Shown piece by piece: positions 1 to 12,807 of a stretch of DNA of 64,000 bases (position 1 is the first letter of the stretch; each line of letters begins with the position of its first letter). The stretch comes from Capitella teleta. Its lineage: Eukaryota > Annelida > Polychaeta > Capitellidae. Where the stretch lies: the NCBI GenBank assembly GCA_000328365.1, contig KB308652.1, positions 91,549-155,548 of the forward strand. Direction: 5' to 3'. A program made the translations under genes and the position numbers. The notes beneath the pieces are model-generated. The model ran no database searches. It had not been told where the DNA came from and saw only the letters and a list, made by a program, of their open reading frames with translations.

Positions 1-79
1 ATACATCCGCAGTTGGTAGAAATCAATGTACTCATTGCTCACCCAGCCACAAGGGTATAATGACATAGCACAACATGCC

Positions 80-345
80 ATTGTGTAATAGCCGTAAACC
101 TAATGTTTCTGCCTTGAGATCTTCTTTATCATATTGCCCATTAATGACAGAGATCTTTGAGATAATTGCATCTTTGAGTAGTGCTGAAGTTTTACATTTA
201 CCTGTTCACTGCCCTGAATCAAGACTCAGAAACAGGCCTTTTCCTTCTCACACTCTCAGTGCTTTGAACTGCTTTCGCAGTATTCATTGTGCCTTTCATC
301 CTTTATTTCAGGCATAGTGTCAAAGGCTTTATTCAAGTCTAAATA
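80..345 (-). mobile_element. possible remnant of a LINE reverse transcriptase
   Basis: On the minus strand near 345-305 the reading MYLDLNKAFDTMPE matches the LDxSKAFDT box of LINE reverse transcriptases. Downstream codons give LLKDAIISKISVINGQYDKE, which I cannot place. Several stops interrupt it. A single motif supports the call. Confidence 0.25.
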
Positions 346-914
346 CATGAATATAGTCTATATGTATGCATAATCGGGTGACCTTTATTATTATAACCAC
401 CGCGCTCTCATTTTCTTGATCATTTTCTAGGTCAAGTATCTTGTTTCCAGCCTTGTTTTTGCATGCAATGTAATTTCCGATATCACGTCTTTTGCAATCC
501 AATTCTTTCGTTCTTTCATCATGTGATGAGTGGGTTGAGCCATCGATTCCCAGGGCAGGTATGTGTGCATCAAAGACGAAGAACAAAAGAGTCGGATAGT
601 CAGGTGAATACTCATTACAATCAATGAGCACCTCGGGGTTTCAACTTAGCAATACAAGCCGCTTGATCCTGGTGCCATGTGCACAAATTCAATTCATTTT
701 GATGATTATGTTAATATTAATATTCTCGTTTAATGATTTGATGATGTCCACTGTCACACACACCTACTGTTGGTCGAGTGAACTCTGAGGATTGGTATTG
801 TCACTCTTGTGAAAGGGGTCTAATACATAATTAATCCACAATAGAATTCTGTATATTTAGATTATAGTGGCTTTGTACGCATTGAGTGACGATTTGCTGA
901 AGTGCAGCTCTTTT

Positions 915-959
915 ATTTATTTATTTTTTATTTATTTTTTTTTTTTTTTTTTTTTTTTT
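915..959. repeat. (ATTT)n followed by poly-T
   Basis: TTTA repeats pass into an uninterrupted T run of about 23 bases. On the minus strand this is a poly-A with TAAA units, as left by a retroposon tail, but no retroposon body is recognisable beside it. Confidence 0.85.
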
Positions 960-2442
960 AGCAATTTAGTGGTTGTTATGAATGACCCTCATCATATACA
1001 TAAGTATAATGTAGTTTTAATTGTACTAGTATATTCTCTCCCTACAATTATATTTCGCTGATCGGAGTAGTGTGCAGTCGAATTCGCTAGTGCCGTTTTG
1101 TACTTGACTTATAGTCTTGACCACGAGAATGGCTGCTCCACATGGCGCAGGCAATACTCTATTCCTACGCCGGAAGTAATACGTAGCATTATGCTGGTGA
1201 CCATTCCTGTGATCGCCCCCACTTTGTATAAAAAATCTGCGAGCTAGCTCTTTCGACGAGCATCGCCCACACACCAACAACGCTGATACCAACGACGTTA
1301 TCACCTGTTCGTGCATGCAGTCATCTGTGTAAATCGCGAAGTCTGATTTTATTGGATTGCAATTTTTAGCGATCAAGGACACCCCACGACAACATAACAG
1401 TGTTTACATTAATTATGAATAGTGTTAAGATGGCATCGAAGATGATACCCAATCAGAAATCTCTTTACGTGGAACAAACATTACATTTGGCATACTGCAT
1501 AAGCACAGGTTTCATACAAAATATCGGTCCTTTGTGCATAAAACGGTCACTATATACCAGGAATACCGTTGATTGCTTTTATTTCCTAAGACGCACACAG
1601 GTGTGTGAGGACTGAGTGAAGTGAATCAAGCACGTAAGCCAGGTATCAGGTAAATTAGGACCACAGTAGATGGCAAATAAGCACGAAAAGTGCCTTACAC
1701 GAGCAGCTCACGGCATTTCCTTCACTTGTAAGATGTAAGCATATTTAGGTGCAAAAGAAACGCGCCTCTTTGGTTGTGTTAAGACGGCATTCGGTGTATG
1801 CATTGCATAGACACGATTTTGCGTGTGTTGTAAGTTTATACATACTTAATATAATTGCACACATAATTTTCTTTCACTGCCAAATGCGACTTATGTTGAT
1901 TTTGTGCTGTTCGTGTCTTCCACACCAGCTGGCAGCATGTTATGATGTCCCATAACCGTGCTGCTCCTTTCGGCTGGCTCCTGCGTCACTTCAGCCTTTC
2001 AGTCGTGGAAGCTTGTATTGAAAAAAACGTGTAGATCCCAAGAACCAAACTTTCCCGAGTCCCTAAGAAAGAAAGCACCCCGGGCCTCCCAAAACGCTCT
2101 CAGTCGAAAATACCTAAAGATGGTTAACACACCCCGCATCTACGTTAATGCGCTCAATTACACACTTTTCAAACAACTTTTATCAAGTTTCATCAAGAAT
2201 TTCAGAGTTGTCGCTATTACGCCGGGTCACGTGACAGTTCTCTAGAGGTACTCCGCACAATCCCTCAGGGACGACACAGCGATATGCACAACTCAGCAGT
2301 GAGCGAATTGAGTCGATATGCCATTTTTACACTTTTGGAGCATCTCGATGCTCTCGAGTCATGAAGATATGCTCTCTTTGCTCCATGATATTAAAACGGC
2401 TCGAAGAGTAATCACCAAGAAATATAAAAGTCGTAGCAAATT

Positions 2443-2446
2443 TGAT

Positions 2447-2491
<45 letters not shown>

Positions 2492-2526
2492 TTTTTTTTA
2501 TTTTTTTTTTTTTTTTTTTTTTTTTT
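2443..2526. repeat. (ATTT)n followed by poly-T, second copy
   Basis: About twelve ATTT units then a T run of around 26. Same architecture as the tract at 0.9 kb, but the flanks are unrelated. Confidence 0.9.
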
Positions 2527-4176
2527 CAACCCTGTGCAGGACAGCAGTGCAGATGCCTCAGATACAATGTTATTTTATTGTTACAATGTTACGATTATTG
2601 ACAGTGGAACACAAAACCGATCTCTCAAGCAACAAAAGGATAGCTCGTCGAGTAGTGACTCCGATTGCATTTTCGTTTCCCACCTATTAGCTGCAACACG
2701 TGATATGAGGGATCACCTGTTTCATCGTGGTTGTCTCTGTTCGAAATGTGCGCCAATTCGCTTTAGAAATTCAGTCTTTCTATGTCGTTCAATTGCCATG
2801 CAATGCTTTGTTTATGTTGTGCTTATCTATTGCTCAGAACACACGAGGATCAATTATGAGGCAAGCATTCTCTCATATAAGTGCAGCCTCTGCATATCGG
2901 AAGTTAATTCTGGCACTGTGTCTGCTTCTACACCTCAAAATTCACATTATGCACAGGTGTATATTAACGGGGACGCCCACTCCGTGTATATAAAAGGAAT
3001 GCCATTGTTCAGCATTGCGATCCCCATCCATGGCACAATGATAAGGTGGCATTCACCAGTCGGATCAAAGAGCGAATTCCGTTTACACTGAGCAAAATAT
3101 AATTATCCCTGCTCCATGGAATGACAGCACCCGCCAATCTATTGCATGATGAGATGGAAAAGGTAAGGAAACCAGCTTTGCAATCTACTAGTACGTAGCT
3201 CTGCTCAGAATTACACAAATGCACGCAGTTCGGAAATTAAAGTGCCGCCTGGATTTACTCCCAAGTAGCATACAAAACACATGGCTCTTGCGCGACTTTT
3301 GCCTCAACCAATCCGTGCTAAATCCACCCCTGTACGTACGCACGATCATTGCATGGGTCTCATGGCATCAATCGAAGCGCTTCTTAACGTTCTTTCACTT
3401 CTCTTGCAGGTTTGGCATGGCACTATGTCGTGGTGACTTCTTTTTTTTCAGATCTCAACAGCCCAACTCCACTCTGGATTTGTGCCAATTGCGCTGATCG
3501 GATTTGGCAGATCATTATTTTGCAGTTGTAACTAACAGGGATTAAGGTGCCATGATCTGCCCATCGGACAGATCACTTATATGACTTAACATTGTTTGCA
3601 GGATTTAACATACGTTGAGTTCAATACGTTTATTATAACAATTGTATCTCGTTTACAATAATTAATATTAGCAACTTCCATTTCAATTTTCAACGTATAC
3701 ATCCCTATAGAGTATCCATTAAGGACTGAGACGGTGTACGTGGATAATGGTACGGGTTAATTAACCATTAATAATAATATTCAAGGACAGAATAATTCAG
3801 AGAAACCGGATAAGACCAAATTAATGAGTTTTGATTGGAGATTTTTGCGAGATCAATCTGAGCTCAAAAAGTTTAGCACCAAAAACAAATCAAAGCGTCA
3901 AAGTTAACATCACACGTTATACATACAGTGTTGTACAAAAATAGTATTCTTACTCAGTAAAAATCGCATAGGCCTACAGAATGCCATGGTGCCGACCCTC
4001 GGTAAAAAACAATATCACAATGTATAATATACATTATATAAGACTTAAAAACAATGGAATGACTGTTTTGGGAATGTCATTTTGTGCAGTGTTCATGTTG
4101 AGCGGTGATTATAATCAAAATGCGCACTGCTTCGTAGATTAAAAGTTAATTTGTTGGACAAATGTATTTTTCTTTT

Positions 4177-7100
4177 TCATATACCCTGGATCTCCAGGGT
4201 AGCGCTGTTAGACGTGTCATAGTCTTGTGTCGGATTCGGCTGAAGGATTGCCATTTCTGGACACGAATGGTTGAAGACAATACACCTTTGAATAGACGAG
4301 CACAATTTACGGACATGCTGTGCATAACGCACTCTGATTTTTACCTTATCGGATGGATACAGGTTGTATTCAGGTGGAGGGTTAGTAATAATGAACCGAT
4401 TATAGGACCCTGCTGAAGGTCGAGGATCTAACTGCCGATACAAACCGATACACAGAATCCCGAAGTGACGTAAGGCTCCAACAAATAGATTGCCATAGCA
4501 ACCATTCTGAAGAAAAACAAGAATATAGAATAATCAAAAGGCGGGGGGGGATTTACGCTGAATTCTTGTAGTAGGTCATCTTCGAGTGACAACAAAGTGA
4601 CTCTGCATCGGTTCCGCGTGTCAAATACTTCGCTGTTGCTCTGTGTTCCTCTGACGAACCCAAGTCCTTCAGCTAAAATCTGTTCCAGTTCTGGAGTAGC
4701 TCCACCAGTAATGAGGACGCGGATAAGGTTCAGGGCTTCAGAATTGAAGTAGGTCTGAACAAACAAGTTTTTATTTATTGAAATAATCGCATTTATGAAC
4801 ACACCGTCGACATCAAGGTGTCAAGAACACTCGCAGCAAAGGCTCGTCCACACGCGAACGGCTGAGTCATGTAAAGAGGGATGTCAGGATCGTCCTCATC
4901 GTCCTGATCGAGGAACTGTGCATTGTAATCATTTGCTGAAAGGTGAGAGACGCATTAAGCTAATGAGTACTCCTACAAGGACGTTCTATTGATGGCCACA
5001 CCTCACATAATTTTTTATAAGGGGAAAGAGGGGGGGTTAATTGAAGCCAGCCTTCAGTAAACTTCTTGCATTTAGTCTGACGCCTATTAGTGAATAGAGA
5101 ATGTGACCTTGATAGGCCCGTGTCATGTACATAGGCATAGAGCACATAATGGACGCCTCGTTAGCTAAGCAGTTCCTGTTCCTTATGCCAAAAATATAGC
5201 CGGCTTAGAAAACTTACCCAATTCAGTGAGCATGGGAACAGATGCCCCCGACATTGGCCTATGGACAAGTCCACCACTGCCACCTGTTTGGTAAACATAG
5301 CCATTGACCTGGCAGTAATCCAGATGTCCACTCACCACCTCTGAGGAGAGACAATGTAAGTAGCGTCCGTTTGGGTGAAGACTTCCAGATGTCGGTCAGA
5401 GCTTGGAAGTTCATCGTTTTGATGTTGAGTGAGCATAAAATTGCTTCCTTGTCCACTAAAGTTGGATCATCAGTGATGTTTTCATTTGTTGTTAGAATAA
5501 CACACATATGACTTTGGTTGACCTTGACCTTACGAAGGTCAGCTCGATTGAGAGGGAATCCCTACAGGAGAGCAAGTTGTAGGAAATTCGTTAACCAGTG
5601 AAATAATAATCTCACTTCTTTGATGTAAACATCGGGGAAATTTTGCACATTTTCCCACTCACGACGCAGAAAAGCACCGTTGCCAATGATGACGATAGTT
5701 TTGAGCTCATCGTGTCTAAAACTGGAAGCTCTCAAAGGCATGATGAAGTTGCATAATCCAATCAGCGGGGTGTTCTCTTCACCGAACGCACACAAGACCA
5801 CGTGCTGTCTCAACCGTTTCATAACATCGCGGTTCTTATCGTGGGTCTAACGTAAATCAATCGGATTGAAGTATACAAATTCAAATATTCAAATAATATT
5901 CAAACAGAAGCGCGTGATTGGCTCACCAATAAGACGTCATCGTAAGCGCGGTCTTTAACCCAATGAAAGAGTCCGGTGGAATCAAATTGCTCCATTTGTG
6001 GGCAGAAATCATCACTTTCCTCAGCCAATGAATCCAATACATCGTCAGATAATTTATCGACTCCAGAGAGCCCTCGAGAATGCGGAGATGAATGCCTGCG
6101 GAAGAACCACGATGTTGATATAACGAATATTTTCGTTGATGTTCTCACTGTTCGCTTGCGGATGAATTTCCGCTGTCGCCATTGTCACTCAGTCGAGAGC
6201 TCTTGTTGTTCACAACACCGGCAAGGGCAGGTTCGTTCGCTTTTATCTCTCTGGAATTACAGGTGAATCCTATATGCGCACCTGACAATTTTCAACGTTG
6301 ACTAATTGTGTATTATGTACAATTAGGGATGCGTGCTATTACGGAGTAAAAGTCATATATCGATTGCATATCTTTCTGGCAATGCAGCTGATCGAGGTGT
6401 CAGTATGTTTTATTGCATGCTACCTACTCGTTGAATGAGACTTTAACTTCGTTGTCCTTCGATGCTTTGAAACCGCCCTCTTCCTCGTCGTCCAGGTCAA
6501 GTACCACCTGACCATTTTCCGCCTTCCTTCCATGCCGTTTATCTAGAATAAAAGGTCACTGAGGCGAACACCTCAAAGGGGCACTGCACCTACAATTAGG
6601 AGGGCAGTTGCAGGCTTTGATCAGCGAAGGGTCGTTCAGGTCACCGTGACACACTTTGCAGAAGTGCAAAGCTCTGTGAATAACCAGGATAACGTATATT
6701 TTCTTAACTGCTATTGTAATAACAAGGACATCTTCACCTTTTGGCTTCGTCGTCAGATTGGCACACGAAGAATCCCCTGACCTCCTCCCCAAGTATGACG
6801 TCATTTCCAGGGTTGAGCACGACGTAGTTGAAATCCCGACCGTCTTTCTTGAAAGTCAAGGCCACCAGCAGAATCTTGAGCTTAGTGAAGCAAATCCTGA
6901 AGTAAATATCACCAGAGGTCAATAACACAAACTGTACAGTGTTGCAGAGGCGTCTTACTCAGCAGCTTTCGGAAACGTCTTTCCAATAAGAGCAGGGGAA
7001 AAGTGTTCGGTGTAGACCTCCATGCCGGCTCCTCGCAGGTATTGATCTTGCCATTGAAGACATTTAGAAGACTGTAAAGCAAAAGGTATTCATTGTGTCG

Positions 7101-8140
7101 GTATTAGCACCACATTCAATGTATATAAACTATAAACATTGCATGTGCTGGCAACCCAATCCGTTCTGATTAGAATAGATAGGCATTCTGTTGCTTGGGT
7201 TTGTTAGCTTCCTGCACCTCGGTACAGGTGATGCTTCTCTTCCTTTACCTGTGCAATCCTAACAGGAAAGAAATGTTTTCCTTTCGTGGAATTTGCACAC
7301 GGTCTTCCGATTGATCTCACAAGCAATGGTTCCGCAGCTGGGCAAAGCTTATTCCTCTATCATAGGCTTTTACTTAACATCCACTTAACTTCATCTTCCA
7401 TGCGTGCCGATGTTAATGAAGGAGAACGTGTTATTTATGCTCACTTTTTTGTAAGACCGCATGACAAACAGATTCGCCATAAGGGTTGAGAAGCCAGGTG
7501 CAAGGCACCCCTGAGCCATAAAGCCCAGTTTCATTTCGGCCAAACAAATCACTTGGTCATGGGTTGTCCACGATGGTAGGTTCACACAGAAGGCCTGACA
7601 AGTACAAACACACCGTGGGTATACTACTTAACGTCGAAGCTTCTCATTACCTTGTTGTGGTATCGCATGAGCTGAACAATTACTCTAATATCTTGGTGGA
7701 AGTTCTTCACTGAGATCACTCGCATTATGTTCGCGGCGTCTTCCGCGTCTGGGTCTCGGCTGCGGGGGTTTGTAAGGATGAGGCACGCGTCTGCCTCCGG
7801 GAGCTGATTTACAATTAGATGATGAGCATTAATCCACATGATGACATTGGCAAGTCGTACCCGAACTCTCTCTAGATCTCTTGTACTCATGGCGGTACCT
7901 TTGAAGTAAACGACCTGAGTGAAATTCCTCTTGAACAGAGCTTCCAGTTCCAAGTCGGGTCTCTTACTGTGGTGGGATTATTAAGCGTTGAAGCGAGTGT
8001 TTTGTTATTATTATAAGCGCAGATCTGACCTGTCCAGGAATAAACACTTGATGTTCTGGTTCTCTCTATCTTCGTGGAGGAAGTCTCTCAAAAAGTTCTG
8101 GACAGATTCGTAGCTGACATGGCCACAAACCACAATGTGT
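4177..8140 (-). other. KCNMA1: BK channel, gating ring: RCK1, RCK2 and calcium bowl (exons 8-23)
   Basis: Exons: 8030-8140, 7861-7966, 7651-7803, 7445-7594, 6959-7071, 6738-6896, 6594-6673, 6428-6542, 6149-6250, 5927-6095, 5616-5846, 5383-5561, 5218-5330, 4805-4935, 4557-4754, 4177-4506. RCK1 runs from HIVVCGHVS (8140) to about 6600 and includes [15 protein letters not shown]. An acidic, Ser-rich linker is encoded at 6149-6542. RCK2 begins near DSTGLFHW (about 5960) and continues through [16 protein letters not shown]. The calcium bowl [11 protein letters not shown] lies near 4895-4927, followed by TQPFACG, and the last exon ends [17 protein letters not shown] plus about 60 divergent residues. 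The region joining RCK2 to the bowl is compressed: [13 protein letters not shown] runs straight into the bowl. Introns are 50-64 nt except 80, 177, 282 and 373 nt at 5847, 6251, 4936 and 7072. Confidence 0.9.
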
Positions 8141-11100
8141 CTGTAATTGAAACACAACAGTCAGTGTGGGCAGAATGTCACAAAGCAACAGTATACCTTA
8201 TGCCTAGGGGTTTGTCGTAATGGCCATTGTACTTTTGTCGCCTGCCTAAGATCTCCATCGCCTCTGGGATGAAGCTAGCAAACATGGCCTACGTAAACAA
8301 TGTATTTAATTGAACAATGTTATGTTACACCTAGTAAATGCACACCAGAGCGACGAGCACGAAGCAGACAATGAATCCACGACCAATGGTCGTTATGCAA
8401 TAGATGTCGCCATAGCCGACGGTCGACATCGTCACAACGATGAAGTACACACACTCCCAGTATGTCAAATTCTGAGAATTCTCAAATCCATTCCATGGAT
8501 CACCAGATATCTCAACCTTTAATGCAGTGCATTGTGACGAGATCGGGGATTCAATTGATGGACATGCTTACGAGATGGACAAATCCTGCGGCTGCCAACC
8601 AGACGCTGAGAAATATCGTGCATATTTGAGCGAGACGAATTGCGTTGCTGGTGCGAAGCAGACTCAAGTATTGTAAGATATCGGGGAACGCCATCAATCG
8701 TAAAGCCCTGAGAAAACGCAAGCCTAGAGTAGAGAGAGAGAGGGGGGTGAAATAAACACGAGGAACAAATAAGCGATGTCGTACCGAGCCATTGTCGGTT
8801 GAGATATATGCCTACGAAGATGGGCGGAATGGTGAAGTAATCGACAAATGCGTGGATGTCCATCCAACATGCTAGTTTGTCATTGGAAGCAATGAACTGG
8901 TGAAATGAACAATGTAAATTACATCGAGAAGACAAAATGGACAGCTCACGCGAATGATGAAGAATGCCATGAAGAAGAGGTTGAATGCGAGGTCGACTTG
9001 TTGGCTCGGCGTGTCGTTCCAATTCTTGCATGTTTCTTCTTGTGTGTCCGGTCTAAAAGATAGAGTCAATGTCATTAAACTCAGGCATCAATAACAATTT
9101 AACAACAGAATGACATCGCATGTTAGTGGTTGTGCTAGTCTATAAATAAACTCCACACTCCATCAAGTGTGCAATGAAACCGATGGCAATCTGTCGTGTT
9201 GCTTCGCGACATGGAATTCTCGTCGAATGTTCGTGTCAACAAGCCTTTGTTTGTCTCCAGTGCTCTAATGAAATGATCAAGTGCACAGAAGGTCTCCTTT
9301 ATTAGCGACGTAAATGACCACGTCTGGGAAGTTGTACAGCTGCACGATGGGCAACGTCAGTTTCTATGGAGACTGACGGCATCTTCGATACTTGTAAGTA
9401 TAAATATAGTAAGGCAAAAATCGATGAATCGACGAATGGTATAGTATAGAAGTCTGACGTAAAAGTTATGTTAGCCTTCAGGGTTATCGAATGAGATATA
9501 TTGGACGCAAAGTGGTGAAGCCACAAGATCACGTCCATTGCGCCATGCTTGTGTCACGTTTTCTCTTTATGGGTTTGTGAATCGCGGTCACCTGGATGTA
9601 ATGTCCGTGCGAGACATACAATGCAACATGAGACCTTTGTTGTTGACGATGCCGTTGTACACCTGCAGTACCCTATATATGTTTCAACTCCCTTTTATGT
9701 CAATGTCATCAGACGGAAGCACTGAATGGTTCCTTTGCAAGCCGGACGGATATGTTTGTATTAACGAGTCAATCTGCGCACAATTTCTAAACTATTTCGA
9801 CTACAAACATCACAACTAAACGGTCGAAAGTATCGGTTTGGTATATCCGGTCACATATCATATTGATTCTATACATGCAGGTAAATTAAAAATGGGTGGC
9901 TATTGATGGCGTGCATGAAATATTTCGTGATCTGTACCCTGGATGGATTAGATAATGTATATGTAATTAAACATACGAGGGAACAGAAGTTTCCTCGTCT
10001 CTCGGGGTTTCCACGCACCCAAGTGCTTCCGATGTTGACTGGAATTACAGGCAGAGTAATAAATAATTATGATTCACATGTGTACAGATTGCATGACATA
10101 ACTATGTACACGCACAAGCATCAGAAGAGCAATGAATAGTTAGTTATTAAAGCCGTCGGAAAGTGCTACATGGTCTTTTGGGTTTCCATCCAGAAAACCT
10201 ATATATATTTGAAGACTATATAAGTATACACTGTAATAATATTCATATCAATTTAATCGCATACGGTGATTCCAATTGCCAAGGACAAGGAAAATGAAAT
10301 AAGATTTGTAGATAGCAAGCTCAAATTAAAGAATCAAAAATTGAACTAATTTAATAAGTATACTTGTGTATTGTATTAACTAATTAACATAAAATATTAA
10401 TTTTCATGGATTAGAAACTCTACGTCACAGAAATAATACTGAAATAAAGTTCGTTTCACAATTAATTTACACATATTTAATTTTCAGTATTCGAAAAATG
10501 TATTGCATAAAGTGTAATTTCGTCTTAGCAATCGAGCTGTTTTATCAGCGTGTGGGTATGGAAGATATCAATTATGCAATCCGCACATTCCTACACTTGT
10601 CTGAAGCCGTCGTGGATTTGACGTCTGACTTGGTTGCAGCAATCTGGCATGCTATCATAACAATGTGAGCCGGCCCGAGATAGTGTTGGCAAAATTAGTG
10701 CCACTGCTCAGAGCTGGGACATGCTTTCAATAGAGTGTCTGTGCTGTTGCTGACGCAGTAAAGACATTTAGATATCCTGTTGAATTGAATAATATCTGTC
10801 TATACATTGATCTTGGTATAGAGATGAAAAGAGAGGAAATACACATTTCTGAAAGATATTAAAAATCGATTAATGTGAGTAAAGACCCGGCATAGATATA
10901 CTAGGGCATGAGTGCACCTTTCGTGCACAAAACATTCCTATCCTGGATTTCAAAGGTTATTACCATTGTCATAGCGAACTGCATTCCATGTGGATTATGA
11001 CAGGTGGACATAGAAATTGAATTTATCACAGTTACGTCCCTGACCAAAAGTAAGAATGACCTTAAAGCTTTAAGGCACCTCTGGTCAGTAAAGAGCGTTA

Positions 11101-12807
11101 ACAGCATTGGCTGCATCAGTCTGATTACATGTGTTCTGACGCTTAATGACCCGATAAACGAGCTGCTAAGTCGAGCAAGGTGTGCTTAAATCAGACGCGG
11201 AAGCAGCCGGGTTAATTAAAAGTGAGTTATTTGTCGCAGAATTAGCGTTCAACATGCTAAGAGAAAAGTGATGGTTCACACGAGGGGGAAGGGGGGACTC
11301 GATGGCCTTGGCGGCTGTTCTGGCAGGATGTGCGCCTCGTTCTGGCAGGAACTCCCTCAGTGAATTCCGAGCATTAATCAATCCCAAGGTAGATGGAGAA
11401 AACACCACGTCGATAATAACAATTAACTCGAGATTACCTTACTGATAATGCTATTATGCTACGCGCACGGGCGTAGACTTGGGTTGACATGAAAGTGAAT
11501 GGATTTCTGACGCTGCTTGTTCTATAAAGTATCATTCAGAAGATTTATACTTAGACACGAGTTACTGCACACTTGCGCAATGCATTTGTTATCGCAACGA
11601 TACGTACATGCATCGTTTATTGGGTTCATTTTATGACACCGATATTCACATATAGAAACGGCAAGAGTGCTCAATTGGTTTAAACAATCGCAAAGTAACT
11701 CTGCATCTAAACCCTGACACGAACCAATACCTGTACAGTGAGGCCACAGACGGAAAGCTAGGGGATGGGATTTGCATTTGATGTTTTCACTTTTCACGTA
11801 TCTTATTGGAGGTCTGTATTCAGTCTAATAAAGCTGTCTGAAACAGCGTGTATTTTCAACCGTTAAAATATTGTCGTTTCTCCGTTCCAAAACCAACGCT
11901 TTGATTGCTCAACTTTCAAGCCATACCAATAATGGCCTTCTAGCTAACATTTGATCTAGAGCAACCATTTCTTCGGTCGTCTCCCAAGACATTAAATGCC
12001 CAAACTATAATCGGATGAATAGATGCGAATGGCAAATACATATGTAACATTTATTATGTAACATTCTAGTTTTATATTTACCAAAAATCTAATGTTATTG
12101 TCCCCCTTCCGTTGTTTGTCACAACAGTGTAATTTTTGCCTATATCTGCCTTACAATTGGACAACATTACGCTGCTTACTGCAGCTTCAATTTATAATTA
12201 TATGAACAATATATCCTTTGACCTATAGTAATCCGCAGGTAGCTACATATAATGATGTGTAAGTAACCCCATGATTGTGTACATGCAAAACACCCTACTG
12301 TGACACCTGCTATAAACGCTGACAAGATATTCGAAAAGGTGTGTTGCAAAGGTGTAAGCCAATCAGGTGAAATATGAATATATTGTACTCACTGCGAGGC
12401 GTCGATCAGGTAGATAATTAGTGAGCCTGTGCTCAACGCACACGACAGAGATACCTGAAATGAACACAATGAATGGGTTCATTCACACACAAAGAGAGCC
12501 AGCCACTCGCCATGATTCTGCCCACTAAGGTCTGTCCAGAGATGAGTTCTTCACAATGCCACTTAAGCCTTGTCATCATGTCTACCTTGACGATGTCACT
12601 AGCGGAAGCCTCTGTGTCTCCTGGACGTACCATCGGGGCCCCCTCTGGTCCCCTCTTGGGTCCCCCATTGCAGGTACAAAAGTGTGAAGCCAACCGGAAT
12701 GAGAGGATGAGGATGAGGCCGCTGAAGAACGTGATGAGGGACGACGCCAGGAAGTACGACCAGTACCTCTCGTCCAGGCAATCTACGGTCGGATCCGTAT
12801 TGTTCAT
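4177..12807 (-). CDS. KCNMA1: Slo1/BK calcium-activated potassium channel alpha subunit (complete, 23 exons)
   Basis: This is the pore-forming subunit of the large-conductance K+ channel, opened by membrane voltage and cytosolic Ca2+ and working as a plasma-membrane tetramer. The order S0, S1-S6 with the TVGYGD selectivity filter, RCK1, RCK2 and calcium bowl matches animal Slo1 nearly residue by residue, with stretches such as [32 protein letters not shown] and RFIITNPP. The 23 exons I placed by splice signals sum to 3429 nt, an exact multiple of three, giving 1142 residues, within the usual Slo1 range. The start was chosen because the Met opens an extracellular N-terminus just before S0 and the frame closes upstream. 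The linker between RCK2 and the calcium bowl is shorter than in vertebrates. The tail ends soon after RCK2, without the long Ser-rich vertebrate extension. The calcium bowl argues for Slo1 rather than Slo3. Exon ends could be off by a base or two. Confidence 0.95.
8197..12807 (-). other. KCNMA1: BK channel, membrane half: S0-S6 and pore (exons 1-7)
   Basis: Exons: 12511-12807, 12393-12454, 8950-9052, 8785-8896, 8572-8723, 8346-8516, 8197-8288. Exon 1 holds S0 ([20 protein letters not shown]) and the S0-S1 loop ending GQTLVGRIM. Exon 2 gives S1, exon 3 S2 ([17 protein letters not shown]) and exon 4 S3 (FVDYFTIPP). Exon 5 carries the S4 sensor (RFLRALRLM, then SNAIRLAQ) and S5. Exon 6 carries the pore helix, the TVGYGD filter and S6, and exon 7 the S6 exit and the linker to the gating ring. 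The intron between exons 1 and 2 (12455-12510, 56 nt) keeps the frame only if its donor is GC (GCGAGT). The GT donors nearby give the wrong phase or an intron of 32 nt. The intron 9053-12392 (about 3.3 kb) is by far the longest of the gene; the others here are 53-61 nt. Confidence 0.9.

Larger units (their letters stand above)
346..4176. other. no host gene recognised (downstream of BK)
   Basis: AT-rich, with short chance frames only. It contains the two ATTT/poly-T tracts. Frames at 1026-1382 (minus) and 2318-3091 (plus, through the poly-T) show no domain, codon or splice logic. A TTTATT (AATAAA on the minus strand) near 3629 could serve BK, about 550 bp after its stop. Confidence 0.6.

Noticed and set aside
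2318-3091. 257-codon plus-strand frame
   Set aside because: It is carried open by the ATTT/poly-T tract; the rest has no domain, splice or composition signal.
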